A stretch of 64,000 nt of DNA from Cohnella thermotolerans DSM 17683 (GTDB lineage: Bacteria > Bacillota > Bacilli > Paenibacillales > Paenibacillaceae), in NCBI RefSeq assembly GCF_000429825.1, contig NZ_AUCP01000033.1, forward strand, positions 1 through 64,000. Reading direction: 5' to 3'. A model generated the notes under the pieces. The model was not told where the DNA came from. It saw nothing but the letters and a program-made list of their open reading frames with translations, and made no database searches. Every line of letters starts with the position of its first letter. Position 1 is the first letter of the stretch. The position numbers and the translations under genes were made by a program. Shown here in pieces: positions 1 to 8,564 of the stretch.

Positions 1-222
1 GAAAGGTTCGATGTGGTCGAAGTCGCTTTTGCCTTGGCAAAGCAAGCCAAGATAGCTGGTCATGACATCGCCATGACTGTGAATCGGGTTCTCCATTCCT
101 TTCACGGTGGAGCGATTGAGACGCTGCGGCAATCGGGTATGGGAAAGCAAGGCGCCGACGGTGGCCAGGCCAGCATGCGTAGTCAACAGAATTTCCTTAG
201 ATTGGGTGAATTGGATTCTCAT
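1..222 (-). CDS. IS1380-family transposase, N-terminal part (runs off left edge)
   Basis: The first 74 codons of a minus-strand gene are present; the rest lies beyond the window edge. The protein begins MRIQFTQSKE and has the segment THAGLATVGALL, which resembles the start of IS1380-type DDE transposases. The start is an ATG at 222 with GAGGTG about eight bases upstream. None of the catalytic acidic residues fall inside the window, so activity cannot be judged. The terminal inverted repeat expected upstream of the gene (about 223-380) was not identified with confidence. The family call is from sequence pattern only. Confidence 0.75.
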   Translation of the reverse strand, partial: MRIQFTQSKEILLTTHAGLATVGALLSHTRLPQRLNRSTVKGMENPIHSHGDVMTSYLGLLCQGKSDFDHIEPF

Positions 223-385
223 ATGTAGCACCTCGCAGGTGAAAGTGGATCATTCATGGTTCCTTTAAAATTCACCATCGGAGATGCGATTTCCTTTCTT
301 TTTCTTCTTTTTCACAGAAGAACTATCACGGATTCAGGACATTGGTAAAATGGAACTAGTAAGAAGTTGAGGTACGGGGGATCTT

Positions 386-1045
386 ATGTCATTCATCATG
401 TTTATAGCTGCCTCTATGCTTGAGTACATTTCGTTTTTCATTTTCGTTCTGGTGCTGTTCCGGTTCTCCATCAAGGAATACATCCTGAAGTTCATGCTCG
501 GCTCCTTAATCCTGGCTTTCGTCTCGAATACGGTTCAGACGGAATCCTTGCAAGATATATCGCCGTTGATCAACGTGTTTATCTTGTTTTTCCTGATCAC
601 CATTATTTTGCGCACCAAGCTGTTCCATTCGTTTATCATGGTGACAATCGGATATGTGGCGCAATCTCTCGTTCAATGGTTGCTGGTGACGTTCTTTATC
701 CATTTCGGCGTTTTCGATGAAATTACGCCCTATACGGGCAACGCTTACCGCATCCAAGTGATGACCTTTATCGTGATGTGCCTGATCTCTTACTGCATCC
801 ATATTACCAAGGGTGGGTTCAGCTACATTCAGTCCAGCAGCCGATTCTACAAAGATTCCTTTCGCGGCAACAAGATGTTCGCGATATTCATGATTCTCGG
901 GCTGGTTATTCTGTTTGCGGGCAATATCTTCTATATGACTTCCTACGATCGGCTGTCGGATTCGTTGGCTACGATTTGCATCGTCGTTGTCGTTCTCTTA
1001 ATCGTGATGATCTACTTTTCCATTCGAAAGGACGAGTCGGAATGA
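386..1045 (+). CDS. Multi-pass membrane protein of agr-like locus (candidate peptide sensor or LytTR inhibitor)
   Basis: A 219-residue protein made almost entirely of hydrophobic helices, about six to seven, with a short charged C-terminal tail (SIRKDESE). It lacks any histidine-kinase catalytic domain. Its stop codon overlaps the ATG of agrB (ATGA), so the two are translationally coupled, and the order membrane protein, agrB, agrD, LytTR puts it where an AgrC receptor would be expected. By size and topology it resembles the membrane half of an AgrC-type kinase or the membrane partner of LytTR regulatory pairs such as HdrM and BrsM. A role as peptide receptor or LytTR antagonist is inference. 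A run GGGGG lies before the start ATG. Confidence 0.7.
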   Translation: MSFIMFIAASMLEYISFFIFVLVLFRFSIKEYILKFMLGSLILAFVSNTVQTESLQDISPLINVFILFFLITIILRTKLFHSFIMVTIGYVAQSLVQWLLVTFFIHFGVFDEITPYTGNAYRIQVMTFIVMCLISYCIHITKGGFSYIQSSSRFYKDSFRGNKMFAIFMILGLVILFAGNIFYMTSYDRLSDSLATICIVVVVLLIVMIYFSIRKDESE

Positions 1046-1572
1046 TCGAGAAGCTGGCCTTATCCATTGCAACGTCGATTAAGAGAGTCGACGCCGAGCA
1101 GACGCCCAGCATTGAAGTGATGAAGTTCTCGCTGATTACGATCTTGCATACGCTCTCTGCCGTTGTGCTCGTCATTATAATCAGCCTTTTTTTGGGCAAG
1201 CCGTGGGTGACTCTGTATGGAATGGGTTATTTCATGTTTCTTCGATTTTTTTCGGGCGGGTACCATATCGAAAAATCGAGCCTTTGCACCGCTTTATCCG
1301 TTCTGCTGATGTGCGCCGCGCCCTTCATTCCGCTAGACGAGAAATACGTTTATATGGTCAATATCGCGAACTTATTGATGATGCTTCTGTTTGCTCCGGC
1401 GAATATTAAAGGATTTGCGCGAATTCCGGAGAAATATTTTCCTATCCTCAAGTTGGTTTCGATGGCGATCGTTGCGGCGAACTTCTTGTTCAACAATCCT
1501 ACGCTCGCTGTCCTTACCATATTTCAATCTGTATTGCTATTATTTAAACAGAGAGGAGGGGAAACGGTATGA
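1042..1572 (+). CDS. agrB: AgrB-like accessory gene regulator (autoinducer peptide processing/export)
   Basis: A 176-residue membrane protein with the AgrB pattern: an amphipathic N-terminus (MIEKLALSIATSIKR), then about five hydrophobic helices, and the central FFSGGYHIEKSSLCT segment. AgrB proteins are membrane cysteine endopeptidases that cut and cyclise AgrD. Their catalytic His and Cys lie in a segment like RFFSGGYH...C, and both residues are present here (the GGYH histidine and the cysteine six residues further on). The gene overlaps its upstream neighbour by ATGA and overlaps agrD the same way. Family length is about 180-200 residues, so it appears complete. Confidence 0.9.
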   Translation: MIEKLALSIATSIKRVDAEQTPSIEVMKFSLITILHTLSAVVLVIIISLFLGKPWVTLYGMGYFMFLRFFSGGYHIEKSSLCTALSVLLMCAAPFIPLDEKYVYMVNIANLLMMLLFAPANIKGFARIPEKYFPILKLVSMAIVAANFLFNNPTLAVLTIFQSVLLLFKQRGGETV

Positions 1573-1694
1573 AGAAAAAAGCGGTACTTGGCGTCGCCAA
1601 GCTGCTGGGCGTATTTGCTGTCTTTTTCGTCAGCACGGCGTGCTTTTATCTTTTTCACCGCCCGGAAATCCCTGCCGAACTGAAACGCTCTTAA
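1569..1694 (+). CDS. agrD: AgrD-like cyclic autoinducer peptide precursor (41 aa)
   Basis: A 41-residue ORF overlapping the agrB stop (ATGA). It has the AgrD layout: a basic amphipathic leader (MKKKAVLGVAKLLGVF), a hydrophobic stretch ending in a single cysteine (STAC, Cys25), then an acidic proline-containing tail (RPEIPAELKRS). In the family the cysteine thiol forms a thiolactone with a residue four positions on, which here would give a ring from Cys25 to Phe29 (CFYLF). That ring size is predicted from family rules, not shown. AgrB should remove the charged C-terminal tail. This gene is easily missed because of its length. Confidence 0.85.
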   Translation: MKKKAVLGVAKLLGVFAVFFVSTACFYLFHRPEIPAELKRS

Positions 1695-1712
1695 AGAAAG
1701 GGAGGGAGCGCC

Positions 1713-2105
1713 ATGTCTGGCTTTCGTCTATTGGATGGGGATGGCAAACCGGTCGAAATCGGACTCGATGAGGTGCTGGCGATCCGTCCAACTTCGGACG
1801 GTCCGGAATTCCATACGAAGCGAGGCGTCTTCTATTATCCTACTACGCTCGAGGAATTTCAGGCGCTGCTCGGCGAGTCCGGGTTCGAAAGGCTTGACCG
1901 CGGATTTCTGGTCAATATGAACCACGCCAAAGCGTTCGACAAGAAAACGAGAAAAGTGTATTTCGAAGATCCGTGGTCGAAGGACAGCTTGTTCGCCACC
2001 GTCTCCGAAGCGAATATGCACAAGGTCATGCACTTGGTCCGCGAGGATCAAACCTCTTATTCGGCACCTGCGAAGAAGTTTTTCTGGAAGAGCAAAGAGG
2101 TTTGA
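1713..2105 (+). CDS. Stand-alone LytTR-type DNA-binding regulator
   Basis: A 130-residue protein that is essentially one LytTR domain. The pattern FERLDRGFLVNMNHAK followed by a lysine/arginine-rich turn and VYFED is the core of LytTR DNA-binding domains as in AgrA and ComE. There is no N-terminal receiver domain and so no phospho-acceptor aspartate. It starts at an ATG shortly after an AGGGAGGG run and is followed directly by a strong terminator, so it closes the agr-like operon. It probably reads the signal from the membrane protein through direct contact or another route; the mechanism is inference. Confidence 0.85.
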   Translation: MSGFRLLDGDGKPVEIGLDEVLAIRPTSDGPEFHTKRGVFYYPTTLEEFQALLGESGFERLDRGFLVNMNHAKAFDKKTRKVYFEDPWSKDSLFATVSEANMHKVMHLVREDQTSYSAPAKKFFWKSKEV

Positions 2106-2165
2106 TCGGGTCGCTCGGATCGTCGGCGGCAAGCTGGCTGCTCGCGTTTGTGCATCGTCTCATCG

Positions 2166-2193
2166 CCCAAGCCTGTCGGCTTGGGTTTTTTTT
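2166..2193 (+). terminator. Intrinsic terminator of agr-like operon
   Basis: Perfect 8-bp stem CCCAAGCC / GGCTTGGG with a TGTC loop, followed by eight T residues. It lies about 60 bases after the LytTR stop codon. Confidence 0.9.
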
Positions 2194-2281
2194 CGCTTCA
2201 TTGACGGGAAGGAATATTCGGGCAAACTACCGGACGGACCGGAACGCCGTCCGATTGAAGCGGCCGGTTGACCCCGCAAGG

Positions 2282-3178
2282 TCAACCGTTCACGATGGCG
2301 CCTCCGTTGACGTGCAGTACCTGGCCCGTCACGTAGGAAGAATCCTCGGAGGCGAGATAGACGTAAGCCGGCGCCAACTCGTCCGGCTGTCCGGCGCGCT
2401 TCATCGGGGTATCCGATCCGAACTTCGCCACCTCCGAGGCGCCGAACGTGGACGGAATAAGCGGCGTCCAGATCGGGCCCGGCGCGACGGCGTTGACGCG
2501 GATGCCTTGCCCGACGACGTTCAGCGCGAACGAGCGGGTGAAGGCGACGATGGCGCCTTTGGTGGCGGAATAGTCGAGCAGCGTCGGGCTGCCCTTGTAC
2601 GCCGTGACCGAGGCGGTGTTGATGACGGCGGAGCCGGATTTCAGATGCGGCATGGCGGCCTGGGTCAGGTAGAACATGCCGAAGACGTTCGTGCGGAACG
2701 TCTTCTCCAGCTGCGCGGGCGCGATTTGTTCCAGCTTGTCCGTCGGGTGCTGCTCGGCCGCGTTGTTCACGACGATGTCCAGCCGCCCGAGCGCTTGCAC
2801 GATGTCCGCAATCGCCTGACGGCAGAAGGCCGGATCGCCGATATCGCCGGCGATGATGTGGCAGCGGCGGCCTTCCTGCTCGACCTGCCGCTGCGTCTCG
2901 CGCGCGTCCGTGAACTCGCTCAAATAAACGATCGCCACGTCCGCGCCTTCCTTGGCGAACGCGATGGCCACCGCGCGGCCGATGCCGCTGTCGCCGCCGG
3001 TGATGACGGCGACTTTGCCGGCGAGCTTGCCGGCCGGGCGGTAGACCGGGGATTCCGCTTCCGGGCGCGGGTACATGTCGCTCTCAAGGCCGGGCTGGCG
3101 GTCCTGATGCTGCGGAGGGAAATGGTCGGGCCGGTTCGGCGCCGGCGTTCCCTGCGAGGAATCCGATGCGGTTGTCAT
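2282..3178 (-). CDS. SDR-family oxidoreductase, general-stress glucose/ribitol dehydrogenase type
   Basis: A 298-residue short-chain dehydrogenase. A proline-rich N-terminal extension of about 50 residues precedes the Rossmann fold, which has the nucleotide motif TGGDSGIG at about 60-67, NNAA at about 138-141 and a catalytic Ser190-Tyr203-Lys207 set (YSATK). The long N-terminal arm is typical of Bacillus general stress proteins such as GS39/YdaD and YhxC. Substrate is unknown. It is a single gene, convergent with the agr-like operon, with an AAGGAG ribosome site before its ATG. The stress role is from family membership only. Confidence 0.85.
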   Translation of the reverse strand: MTTASDSSQGTPAPNRPDHFPPQHQDRQPGLESDMYPRPEAESPVYRPAGKLAGKVAVITGGDSGIGRAVAIAFAKEGADVAIVYLSEFTDARETQRQVEQEGRRCHIIAGDIGDPAFCRQAIADIVQALGRLDIVVNNAAEQHPTDKLEQIAPAQLEKTFRTNVFGMFYLTQAAMPHLKSGSAVINTASVTAYKGSPTLLDYSATKGAIVAFTRSFALNVVGQGIRVNAVAPGPIWTPLIPSTFGASEVAKFGSDTPMKRAGQPDELAPAYVYLASEDSSYVTGQVLHVNGGAIVNG

Positions 3179-3229
3179 CGTTCATCCACTCCTTTCCTAT
3201 GGGAGTAGATTACGACCAACGCGCGCTTT

Positions 3230-4642
3230 TTAAACATTTTTACGGGTCGTTTTCTTGCCGTCGCAGGTGAACAGAACCGGCTTGTCGTCCACGACCGTCT
3301 CCAGATGGACCGTCTTGCCCCATAGTTGGGAGACGAACGGCATCGTGCGCTCGATATATTTCAGATCGAGCTCGGTGCCTTCGTACTGGTGGGACAAATA
3401 CAGCTCCCCGTTCCGCTGATAATCCCCGTCGGTGACGACGAGATACGGAAATCCTCCGTTCACGCGCGAATAGACGAGCTGATCGCGGATCGTCTCCCAC
3501 GTTTTGTCCGTAATCGTCCAGTCCTGCCCTTTCTTCTCGAAAATATAAAGGTCGAGCTCGTCGGTCAATTCCTTGGTCAAGTAGTTGCGGATGAAGGAAG
3601 GGTCGGAATCCATCTCCCGCACCTCGAAAATCTTCTCCCGTCCCCAACGCTTCTCGATGTCCTCGAAAATTTTCAGCCCCAAATAATAAGGGTTAAGCGA
3701 GTTGCGCGACGGCTGCACGACGGCGGAGTTGAGCTTGGCGTACTCGATCGTCTCTTCGCTCGTGAGCGACAGCTCGCGCATGATCCGCTGGTGCCAGAAC
3801 GTCGCCCAGCCTTCGTTCATGATTTTTGTCTCGATCTGCGGCCAGAAATAGAGCATCTCCTCCCGGAGCATCGACATCACGTCCCGCTGCCAGTCGGTCA
3901 GGACGGGAGAGTATTCCTGGATGAACCAGACGATGTCCTTCTCGGGCTCGGGAGGGAAGCGGCGCGGCTCCTGGGCGGCCGACGACTCGGCCTTCTTCGC
4001 GTCCTTCTCCCTGTCTTCCAGCGACCACAAGTCGTCGTACGGAGTGGGAAGGGCCGTTCCTTTGCCTCTGCGTTCCTTCTCGTTCTGCTGCTGCCATTCC
4101 ATATAGCGTCTTTTGTCCAGACCTTGCGGCCGGACGAGCCGCGGATCGACATGCTCCTGGACGGCCATGACCGCGTCGAGGAATTTCTCCACTTCTTCGC
4201 TGCCGTACTCGATCTCGTATTGGGCGATGCGCTCGGCAGTGGCCGACATGCTCTCGACCATGTTGCGGTTCGAGGTGGAGAAGCGGGCGTTGTTCTTAAA
4301 AAAGTCGCAGTGCGCGAGCACGTGCGCGACGATCAGCTTGTTCTGGACGAGGGAGTTGCCGTCGAGCAGGAACGCGTAGCAGGGGTTGGAGTTGATGACG
4401 AGCTCGTAAATTTTGCTCAGGCCGAGGTCGTATTGCATTTTCATCCGGTTGAAGGTTTTGCCGAAGCTCCAGTGATGGAATCGCGTCGGCATTCCGTACG
4501 CGCCGAACGTATAGATGATGTCGGACGGGCAAATCTCGTAACGCATCGGATAGAAGTCGAGTCCGAAGCCGCGTGCGACCTCGGTAATGTCCTCGATCGA
4601 TTTCTCCAGTTCGATATATTCGTCTCCGTGGGACATGAACAT
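3230..4642 (-). CDS. spoVR: SpoVR family protein
   Basis: A 470-residue protein matching SpoVR along its length. The N-terminal region has [18 protein letters not shown] and the HHWSFGK segment; the middle has NEGWATFWH and [18 protein letters not shown]. SpoVR is needed for normal spore cortex formation in B. subtilis and often works with YhbH and PrkA; a yhbH gene lies at 57445-58593 but no prkA is visible. The ATG at 4642 was chosen because GGAGGGGG lies eight bases upstream. The same frame stays open further upstream, but that part overlaps the TetR region and has no SpoVR similarity. Confidence 0.93.
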   Translation of the reverse strand: MFMSHGDEYIELEKSIEDITEVARGFGLDFYPMRYEICPSDIIYTFGAYGMPTRFHHWSFGKTFNRMKMQYDLGLSKIYELVINSNPCYAFLLDGNSLVQNKLIVAHVLAHCDFFKNNARFSTSNRNMVESMSATAERIAQYEIEYGSEEVEKFLDAVMAVQEHVDPRLVRPQGLDKRRYMEWQQQNEKERRGKGTALPTPYDDLWSLEDREKDAKKAESSAAQEPRRFPPEPEKDIVWFIQEYSPVLTDWQRDVMSMLREEMLYFWPQIETKIMNEGWATFWHQRIMRELSLTSEETIEYAKLNSAVVQPSRNSLNPYYLGLKIFEDIEKRWGREKIFEVREMDSDPSFIRNYLTKELTDELDLYIFEKKGQDWTITDKTWETIRDQLVYSRVNGGFPYLVVTDGDYQRNGELYLSHQYEGTELDLKYIERTMPFVSQLWGKTVHLETVVDDKPVLFTCDGKKTTRKNV

Positions 4643-4798
4643 GCTCAGTACCCCCTCCGCAAGGCAATAGTTGCACCACCCTATGTATATGCGGGAAGCC
4701 GGCAAGGCGTGACAGGAGGACAAGCGGCGCGATATTACATTGATCAGCTTGACACTGCAACCTTCGTTCAAGATTTTCGACTCGATCGGATTTTCTCC

Positions 4799-4828
4799 TT
4801 GACATACCGGCGGTCGGTCTGGCATAAT
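4799..4828 (+). promoter_or_regulatory. Promoter of the tetR operon with operator 1 in its spacer
   Basis: TTGACA (4799-4804), an 18-base spacer and CATAAT (4823-4828). The spacer contains an imperfect inverted repeat ACCGGC-G-GTCGGT at 4806-4818 that matches the downstream operator with one mismatch. A repressor bound here would block RNA polymerase. Confidence 0.8.
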
Positions 4829-4840
4829 CAAATTACAACA

Positions 4841-4855
4841 TACCGACGGTCGGTA
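4841..4855 (+). promoter_or_regulatory. TetR-type operator 2
   Basis: Palindrome TACCGAC-G-GTCGGTA, with perfect 7-base arms around one central base, 22 bases before the tetR ATG. With operator 1 it gives two sites about 36 bases apart centre to centre, which points to autorepression by the adjacent TetR protein. Confidence 0.8.
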
Positions 4856-4876
4856 CAAAGAAAGGGTTGAACGCAA

Positions 4877-5458
4877 ATGTCCGCTGCATCGGCAAGCTTT
4901 CAGAAAATCATGGATACCGCCGAAGCGCTCATCCAGGAGAAGGACTGCAGGCAGATGACGCTGCAGGATATTATCCAGCGCTCCGGCTTGTCCAAAGGGG
5001 CGATCTACCATTACGTGTCGGGAAAAGACGAGCTGCTCGGCCTGATCCTGAAATCCCGCGTCGAGAGAGCCAACAAGCGCTTCGACGAAGCGGTGCGGGA
5101 TCCGGGCTCGTCGGGGATGGAGAAGCCGCTCCGCTCCATTGCGGAGGGAATGCTTCAAGCGACCCGTTACGACAACGTCACGAACAAAATTTTTACGTAT
5201 TTGCTCAGTCAGGCGGATCAGCCGAAAATTGCGGCCGTGCTCGACGAGGTGCACGAATTTACGCTGCGCACGTGCGCGTCGTGGGTCGAAACGGGGCAGC
5301 GAAGCGGCTACATCCCCGCGGAAGCGGACGGCAGGAAGCTTGCCGAATCGCTCCTCACGTTCATGTACGGGATGCGCGTGCAGAGCACGATCAAGCGGGA
5401 GGCGTTCCGGGTGACGGAAGACGAATTGATCCGGTTCATGAGCCGGACGCTCAGCTAA
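4877..5458 (+). CDS. TetR/AcrR-family transcriptional regulator
   Basis: A 193-residue regulator. Residues about 10-55 form the TetR helix-turn-helix ([20 protein letters not shown]); the rest is an all-helical ligand-binding domain. It is preceded by a promoter carrying two copies of an ACCGAC/GTCGGT operator and followed after 39 bases by a membrane-protein gene, so the likely circuit is autorepression plus control of that membrane protein. The ligand is unknown. The start ATG follows AAAGGGTTGAACGCAA. Confidence 0.9.
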   Translation: MSAASASFQKIMDTAEALIQEKDCRQMTLQDIIQRSGLSKGAIYHYVSGKDELLGLILKSRVERANKRFDEAVRDPGSSGMEKPLRSIAEGMLQATRYDNVTNKIFTYLLSQADQPKIAAVLDEVHEFTLRTCASWVETGQRSGYIPAEADGRKLAESLLTFMYGMRVQSTIKREAFRVTEDELIRFMSRTLS

Positions 5459-5497
5459 ATGCAAACCGAATTTTCGGAAAAAGGAGATTCATCCACC

Positions 5498-6022
5498 ATG
5501 TCGAAACGCGCGCATGTCATCATGACTCTCATTTTGAACGGGGTCGTTCCCTGGCTTCTCTACGTTTGGCTGAAAGACTACATGAGCGGCACCGCGGCGC
5601 TGACGATCGCCACAACGGTTCCCCTCGCGGAGAATTTGATTTACTTGGCCAGAAACCGCAAGCTGGACGCTTTCGGCTCGCTCATGCTGTTTACGTTCCT
5701 GCTCACGCTGGCGTTCGTGATGCTCGGCGGCAGCGAGAAAGTTTTGCTCGTCCGGGAATCGCTCATCACCGCCGGCGTCGGCCTGCTGTTCCTCGTCTCC
5801 TTGATGTTCCCCCGCCCGCTCATGTTCTATCTGGCCGAACGGTTTGCCGGCAAGGGCGATTTCGCAGCCAACTGGAATTACTCGTACTTCCGCTTCGTTA
5901 TGCGGCTCATGACGTTCGTATGGGGCTTTATGCTGACCGCCGAAGCGGCGGTGCGCGTCACGATGGTGTTCGAGCTGTCGACCGAACACTTGTTGAGGCG
6001 GAAAATCCGGATAACGAGGTAG
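5498..6022 (+). CDS. VC0807-like membrane protein, C-terminus possibly truncated
   Basis: A 174-residue protein with about five hydrophobic helices, starting at an ATG with AAGGAG upstream. The pattern (PWLLYVWLKDYM, PLAENLIYLARNRKLDAFG) resembles the VC0807 family of small integral membrane proteins that often sit next to TetR regulators. The last residues (LLRRKIRITR) are charged and do not continue the final hydrophobic segment I would expect after ELSTE, so the 3' end may have been lost by a frameshift or small deletion. It is probably co-transcribed with tetR. Function is unknown. Confidence 0.65.
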   Translation: MSKRAHVIMTLILNGVVPWLLYVWLKDYMSGTAALTIATTVPLAENLIYLARNRKLDAFGSLMLFTFLLTLAFVMLGGSEKVLLVRESLITAGVGLLFLVSLMFPRPLMFYLAERFAGKGDFAANWNYSYFRFVMRLMTFVWGFMLTAEAAVRVTMVFELSTEHLLRRKIRITR

Positions 6023-6192
6023 CCGTTTTTCCGATCCGATGGCGGAACGTTTTGACGACCGAAGAGGCGGATTGGAGGCGGCGATTGGACGAGATGCGGA
6101 GCGAAGATTGCCCGGCTTCGGCTTGCACTTGGCGGAATGGCATGATACAACAAGGGATATCGATAAGTTCGCCAGGGGAAAGGAAGAGGCAT

Positions 6193-8559
6193 GTGTCGAA
6201 GGAGCGGTCCATCCGCGAGGAGGAAATGAAGCGGTTAACCGAAGTGCTCGGCGTGATCGACCGTCGTCTGCGGAAGGAGCTGTCGGTGCTCGGAGAGAGA
6301 CGCGGCGACGTCGTCGGCATCCGGCAGGAGTTCTGGGACGACGTGACGGTCAACTTCTCCGACGCGACGGAGCTCGGGGAGACGTGGAGCAGCATCGTGC
6401 AGCAGGCCGAGCTGCTGGCCGAGCGCGAGCGGAGCCACAAGGTCGCGTCGGCCGCCGCGTCGCGGCTGGCGCTGCAGCGCGACAACCCGTATTTTGCGCG
6501 GGTCGACTACCGGGAAGCCGGCGAAGCGGCCGCGGAGCGCATTTATATCGGAAGAGGCACGCTCGTGGGCGACGACGGGGAGACGTTCTACGTTTACGAC
6601 TGGCGGGCGCCGGTCTCGAGCTTGTTCTACGACCATGAGCCCGGTCCGGCCGCGTATGAGACGCCGAGCGGCGTCATCGAAGGCGAGATGACGCTGAAGC
6701 GGCAATTCGTCATTCGCGGCGGCGTGCTGAAGCATGTCTTCGATACGGATGAGACGATCGGGGACGATATTTTGCAGGCGGTGCTGTCGGAACGGTCGGA
6801 CACGTCGATGAAAAGCATCGTGGCGACCATCCAGAAGGAGCAGAACCGCATCATCCGCGACGAGAAGCACAAGCTGCTCGTCGTGCAAGGCGCCGCCGGC
6901 AGCGGCAAGACGTCCGCCGCGCTGCAGCGGATCGCGTATTTGCTGTATCGTTACCGGGACACGCTGACGTCGGACCAGATCGTGCTGTTCTCGCCGAACC
7001 CGGTGTTCAAAGGTTACGTCTCCCGGGTGCTTCCCGACCTGGGAGAGGCCAACATGCGGCAGATGACGTTCCGCGAATTGATCGAATCCAGGCTGGGCCG
7101 ACGCTACGAAGTCGAGGATCTGTTCTCGCAGACGGAGGCGTTGGCCGCGGCGGAAGGTACGCCCGACGGGAACGCGCGGGAGGCGGCCGCCCGCTACAAA
7201 GGCTCGGAGCATTTCTTCGAGACGGTGGGCCGGTATTTGAAGCGGCTGGAGAAGGAAGGCGTCCGCTTCCGCCCGCTGCGCTTCCGCAAGGACACGATCG
7301 TGTCGGCGGAGGAGATGGCGGAGCATTTCTACGGCGCGCTCGCCAAGGAGAACTTCGGCGACCGGCTCGCCAAGCTCCGCCGCTGGCTGAACGAGCGGCT
7401 GAACGCATGGGTGGACAGCCAAATGGACGAAGCCTGGCTCGATGCGGAGGCGGAGCTCGCCGATCAGGAGGAGATCCAGCGGGCGTACGTGGAGCTGCGC
7501 CGCGGCGGAGCTTACGCGGGCGAGTCGTTCGACGACGAAGACCGCATCTCCGAGCTGCTCAAGCGCAGGGCGGCCGAGAACGCGATCGCGCCGCTGCGCA
7601 AGGCGGTGAAGGGCTTCCGCTTCATGGACCCGCTCGCCACGTACTGGGAGCTGTTCCGCAGCCGGACGCTGTTCACGGCGTGCGCGCCGGACGGCCGGCT
7701 GCCGCCCGGCTACGAATGGATGGCGCAGCGGGCGGAGGAGACGTTCGGCCGCAAAACGATCGATCACGAGGACGCGACGCCGCTGCTGTACGTGCTCGAA
7801 GCGCTGGAGGGCTTCCGCAAGGTGGACGGCGAAGTGCGGCATCTGTTCGTGGATGAGGCGCAGGATTACTCGCCGTTCCAGGCCGCCTTCCTGCGCCGGC
7901 GTTTCCCTCGCGCGCGGATCACGGTGCTGGGCGATTTCAACCAGGCCATCTACGCGCAAGCGGAAGAGAGCGGCGGCTTCGGCGGCTGGACGCGTCTTTT
8001 TCCGCCGGAAGAGACGAAGGTTTGGCGGCTGTCCACCAGCTACCGCTCGACCGAGCCGATCGTGCGCTTCTCGAAGCGCATCTTGAAGCCCGAGGATGCC
8101 GAGGGCATCGCGCCTTTTCACCGCGACGGCGAGCCTCCCGTTCTGGAGGTTTGCAAAGACGGGGCCGAGATGGCCGACCGCGTCGCACGGGCCGCGGCCG
8201 CGCTGCTGGAGGCCGGCTACGCCACGATCGGCGTCATCGCGAAGACGGCCCGCGAATGCGGCAACGCCAGCGCGATGATCAAAGAGCGGCTTCCCGACGA
8301 CGTGCCGGTGACGCTCGTGACCGGGGGCTCGGCGAATTTGCCGAGGGGCATATCGGTGCTGCCGTCTTATCTGTCCAAAGGGATCGAGTTCGACGCCGTG
8401 CTCGTCTGGGACGCGTCGGAGAGCCGTTACGGCCGGGAGCAGGACCGCAAGCTGCTGTATACGGTTTGCACCCGGGCGCTTCACGTGCTTCATGTCTACT
8501 GCCTGGGCGAACCTTCTCCGTTCCTAAGGCAGCCCGAACCGGCCCCGAAGGAAGGGTGA
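6193..8559 (+). CDS. helD: HelD-like UvrD/Rep-family ATPase (RNA polymerase recycling factor)
   Basis: A 788-residue protein close in size to B. subtilis HelD (774). It has a long helical N-terminal arm, a Walker A motif GAAGSGKTSAALQR with Lys239, the family segment DWRAPVSSLFYDH before it, the Walker B-like FVDEAQDYSPFQ, and the C-terminal STSYRST and SKGIEFDAVLVWDA motifs of superfamily 1 helicases. HelD proteins bind RNA polymerase and use ATP to release it from stalled complexes. The start is a GTG with AAGGA eight bases upstream; a longer open frame runs back through tetR but is not coding there. recQ follows after five bases. Confidence 0.9.
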   Translation: MSKERSIREEEMKRLTEVLGVIDRRLRKELSVLGERRGDVVGIRQEFWDDVTVNFSDATELGETWSSIVQQAELLAERERSHKVASAAASRLALQRDNPYFARVDYREAGEAAAERIYIGRGTLVGDDGETFYVYDWRAPVSSLFYDHEPGPAAYETPSGVIEGEMTLKRQFVIRGGVLKHVFDTDETIGDDILQAVLSERSDTSMKSIVATIQKEQNRIIRDEKHKLLVVQGAAGSGKTSAALQRIAYLLYRYRDTLTSDQIVLFSPNPVFKGYVSRVLPDLGEANMRQMTFRELIESRLGRRYEVEDLFSQTEALAAAEGTPDGNAREAAARYKGSEHFFETVGRYLKRLEKEGVRFRPLRFRKDTIVSAEEMAEHFYGALAKENFGDRLAKLRRWLNERLNAWVDSQMDEAWLDAEAELADQEEIQRAYVELRRGGAYAGESFDDEDRISELLKRRAAENAIAPLRKAVKGFRFMDPLATYWELFRSRTLFTACAPDGRLPPGYEWMAQRAEETFGRKTIDHEDATPLLYVLEALEGFRKVDGEVRHLFVDEAQDYSPFQAAFLRRRFPRARITVLGDFNQAIYAQAEESGGFGGWTRLFPPEETKVWRLSTSYRSTEPIVRFSKRILKPEDAEGIAPFHRDGEPPVLEVCKDGAEMADRVARAAAALLEAGYATIGVIAKTARECGNASAMIKERLPDDVPVTLVTGGSANLPRGISVLPSYLSKGIEFDAVLVWDASESRYGREQDRKLLYTVCTRALHVLHVYCLGEPSPFLRQPEPAPKEG

Positions 8560-8564
8560 CGGCG

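Noticed and set aside
4643-5464. Upstream in-frame extension of spoVR on the minus strand to a 744-residue ORF
   Set aside because: It overlaps tetR on the other strand, has no SpoVR similarity, and a strong ribosome site marks the start at 4642.
4867-6192. Long open frame running from tetR into helD (1230 codons)
   Set aside because: Open only because of high GC; tetR and the membrane protein are read in another frame, and the GTG at 6193 has a good ribosome site.
6235-8493. Minus-strand 752-codon ORF opposite helD
   Set aside because: A GC-rich shadow; composition is Arg/Ala/Leu-rich without domains, whereas the plus strand encodes all helicase motifs.
8022-8564. Upstream extension of recQ
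   Set aside because: Overlaps helD out of frame and has no RecQ similarity.
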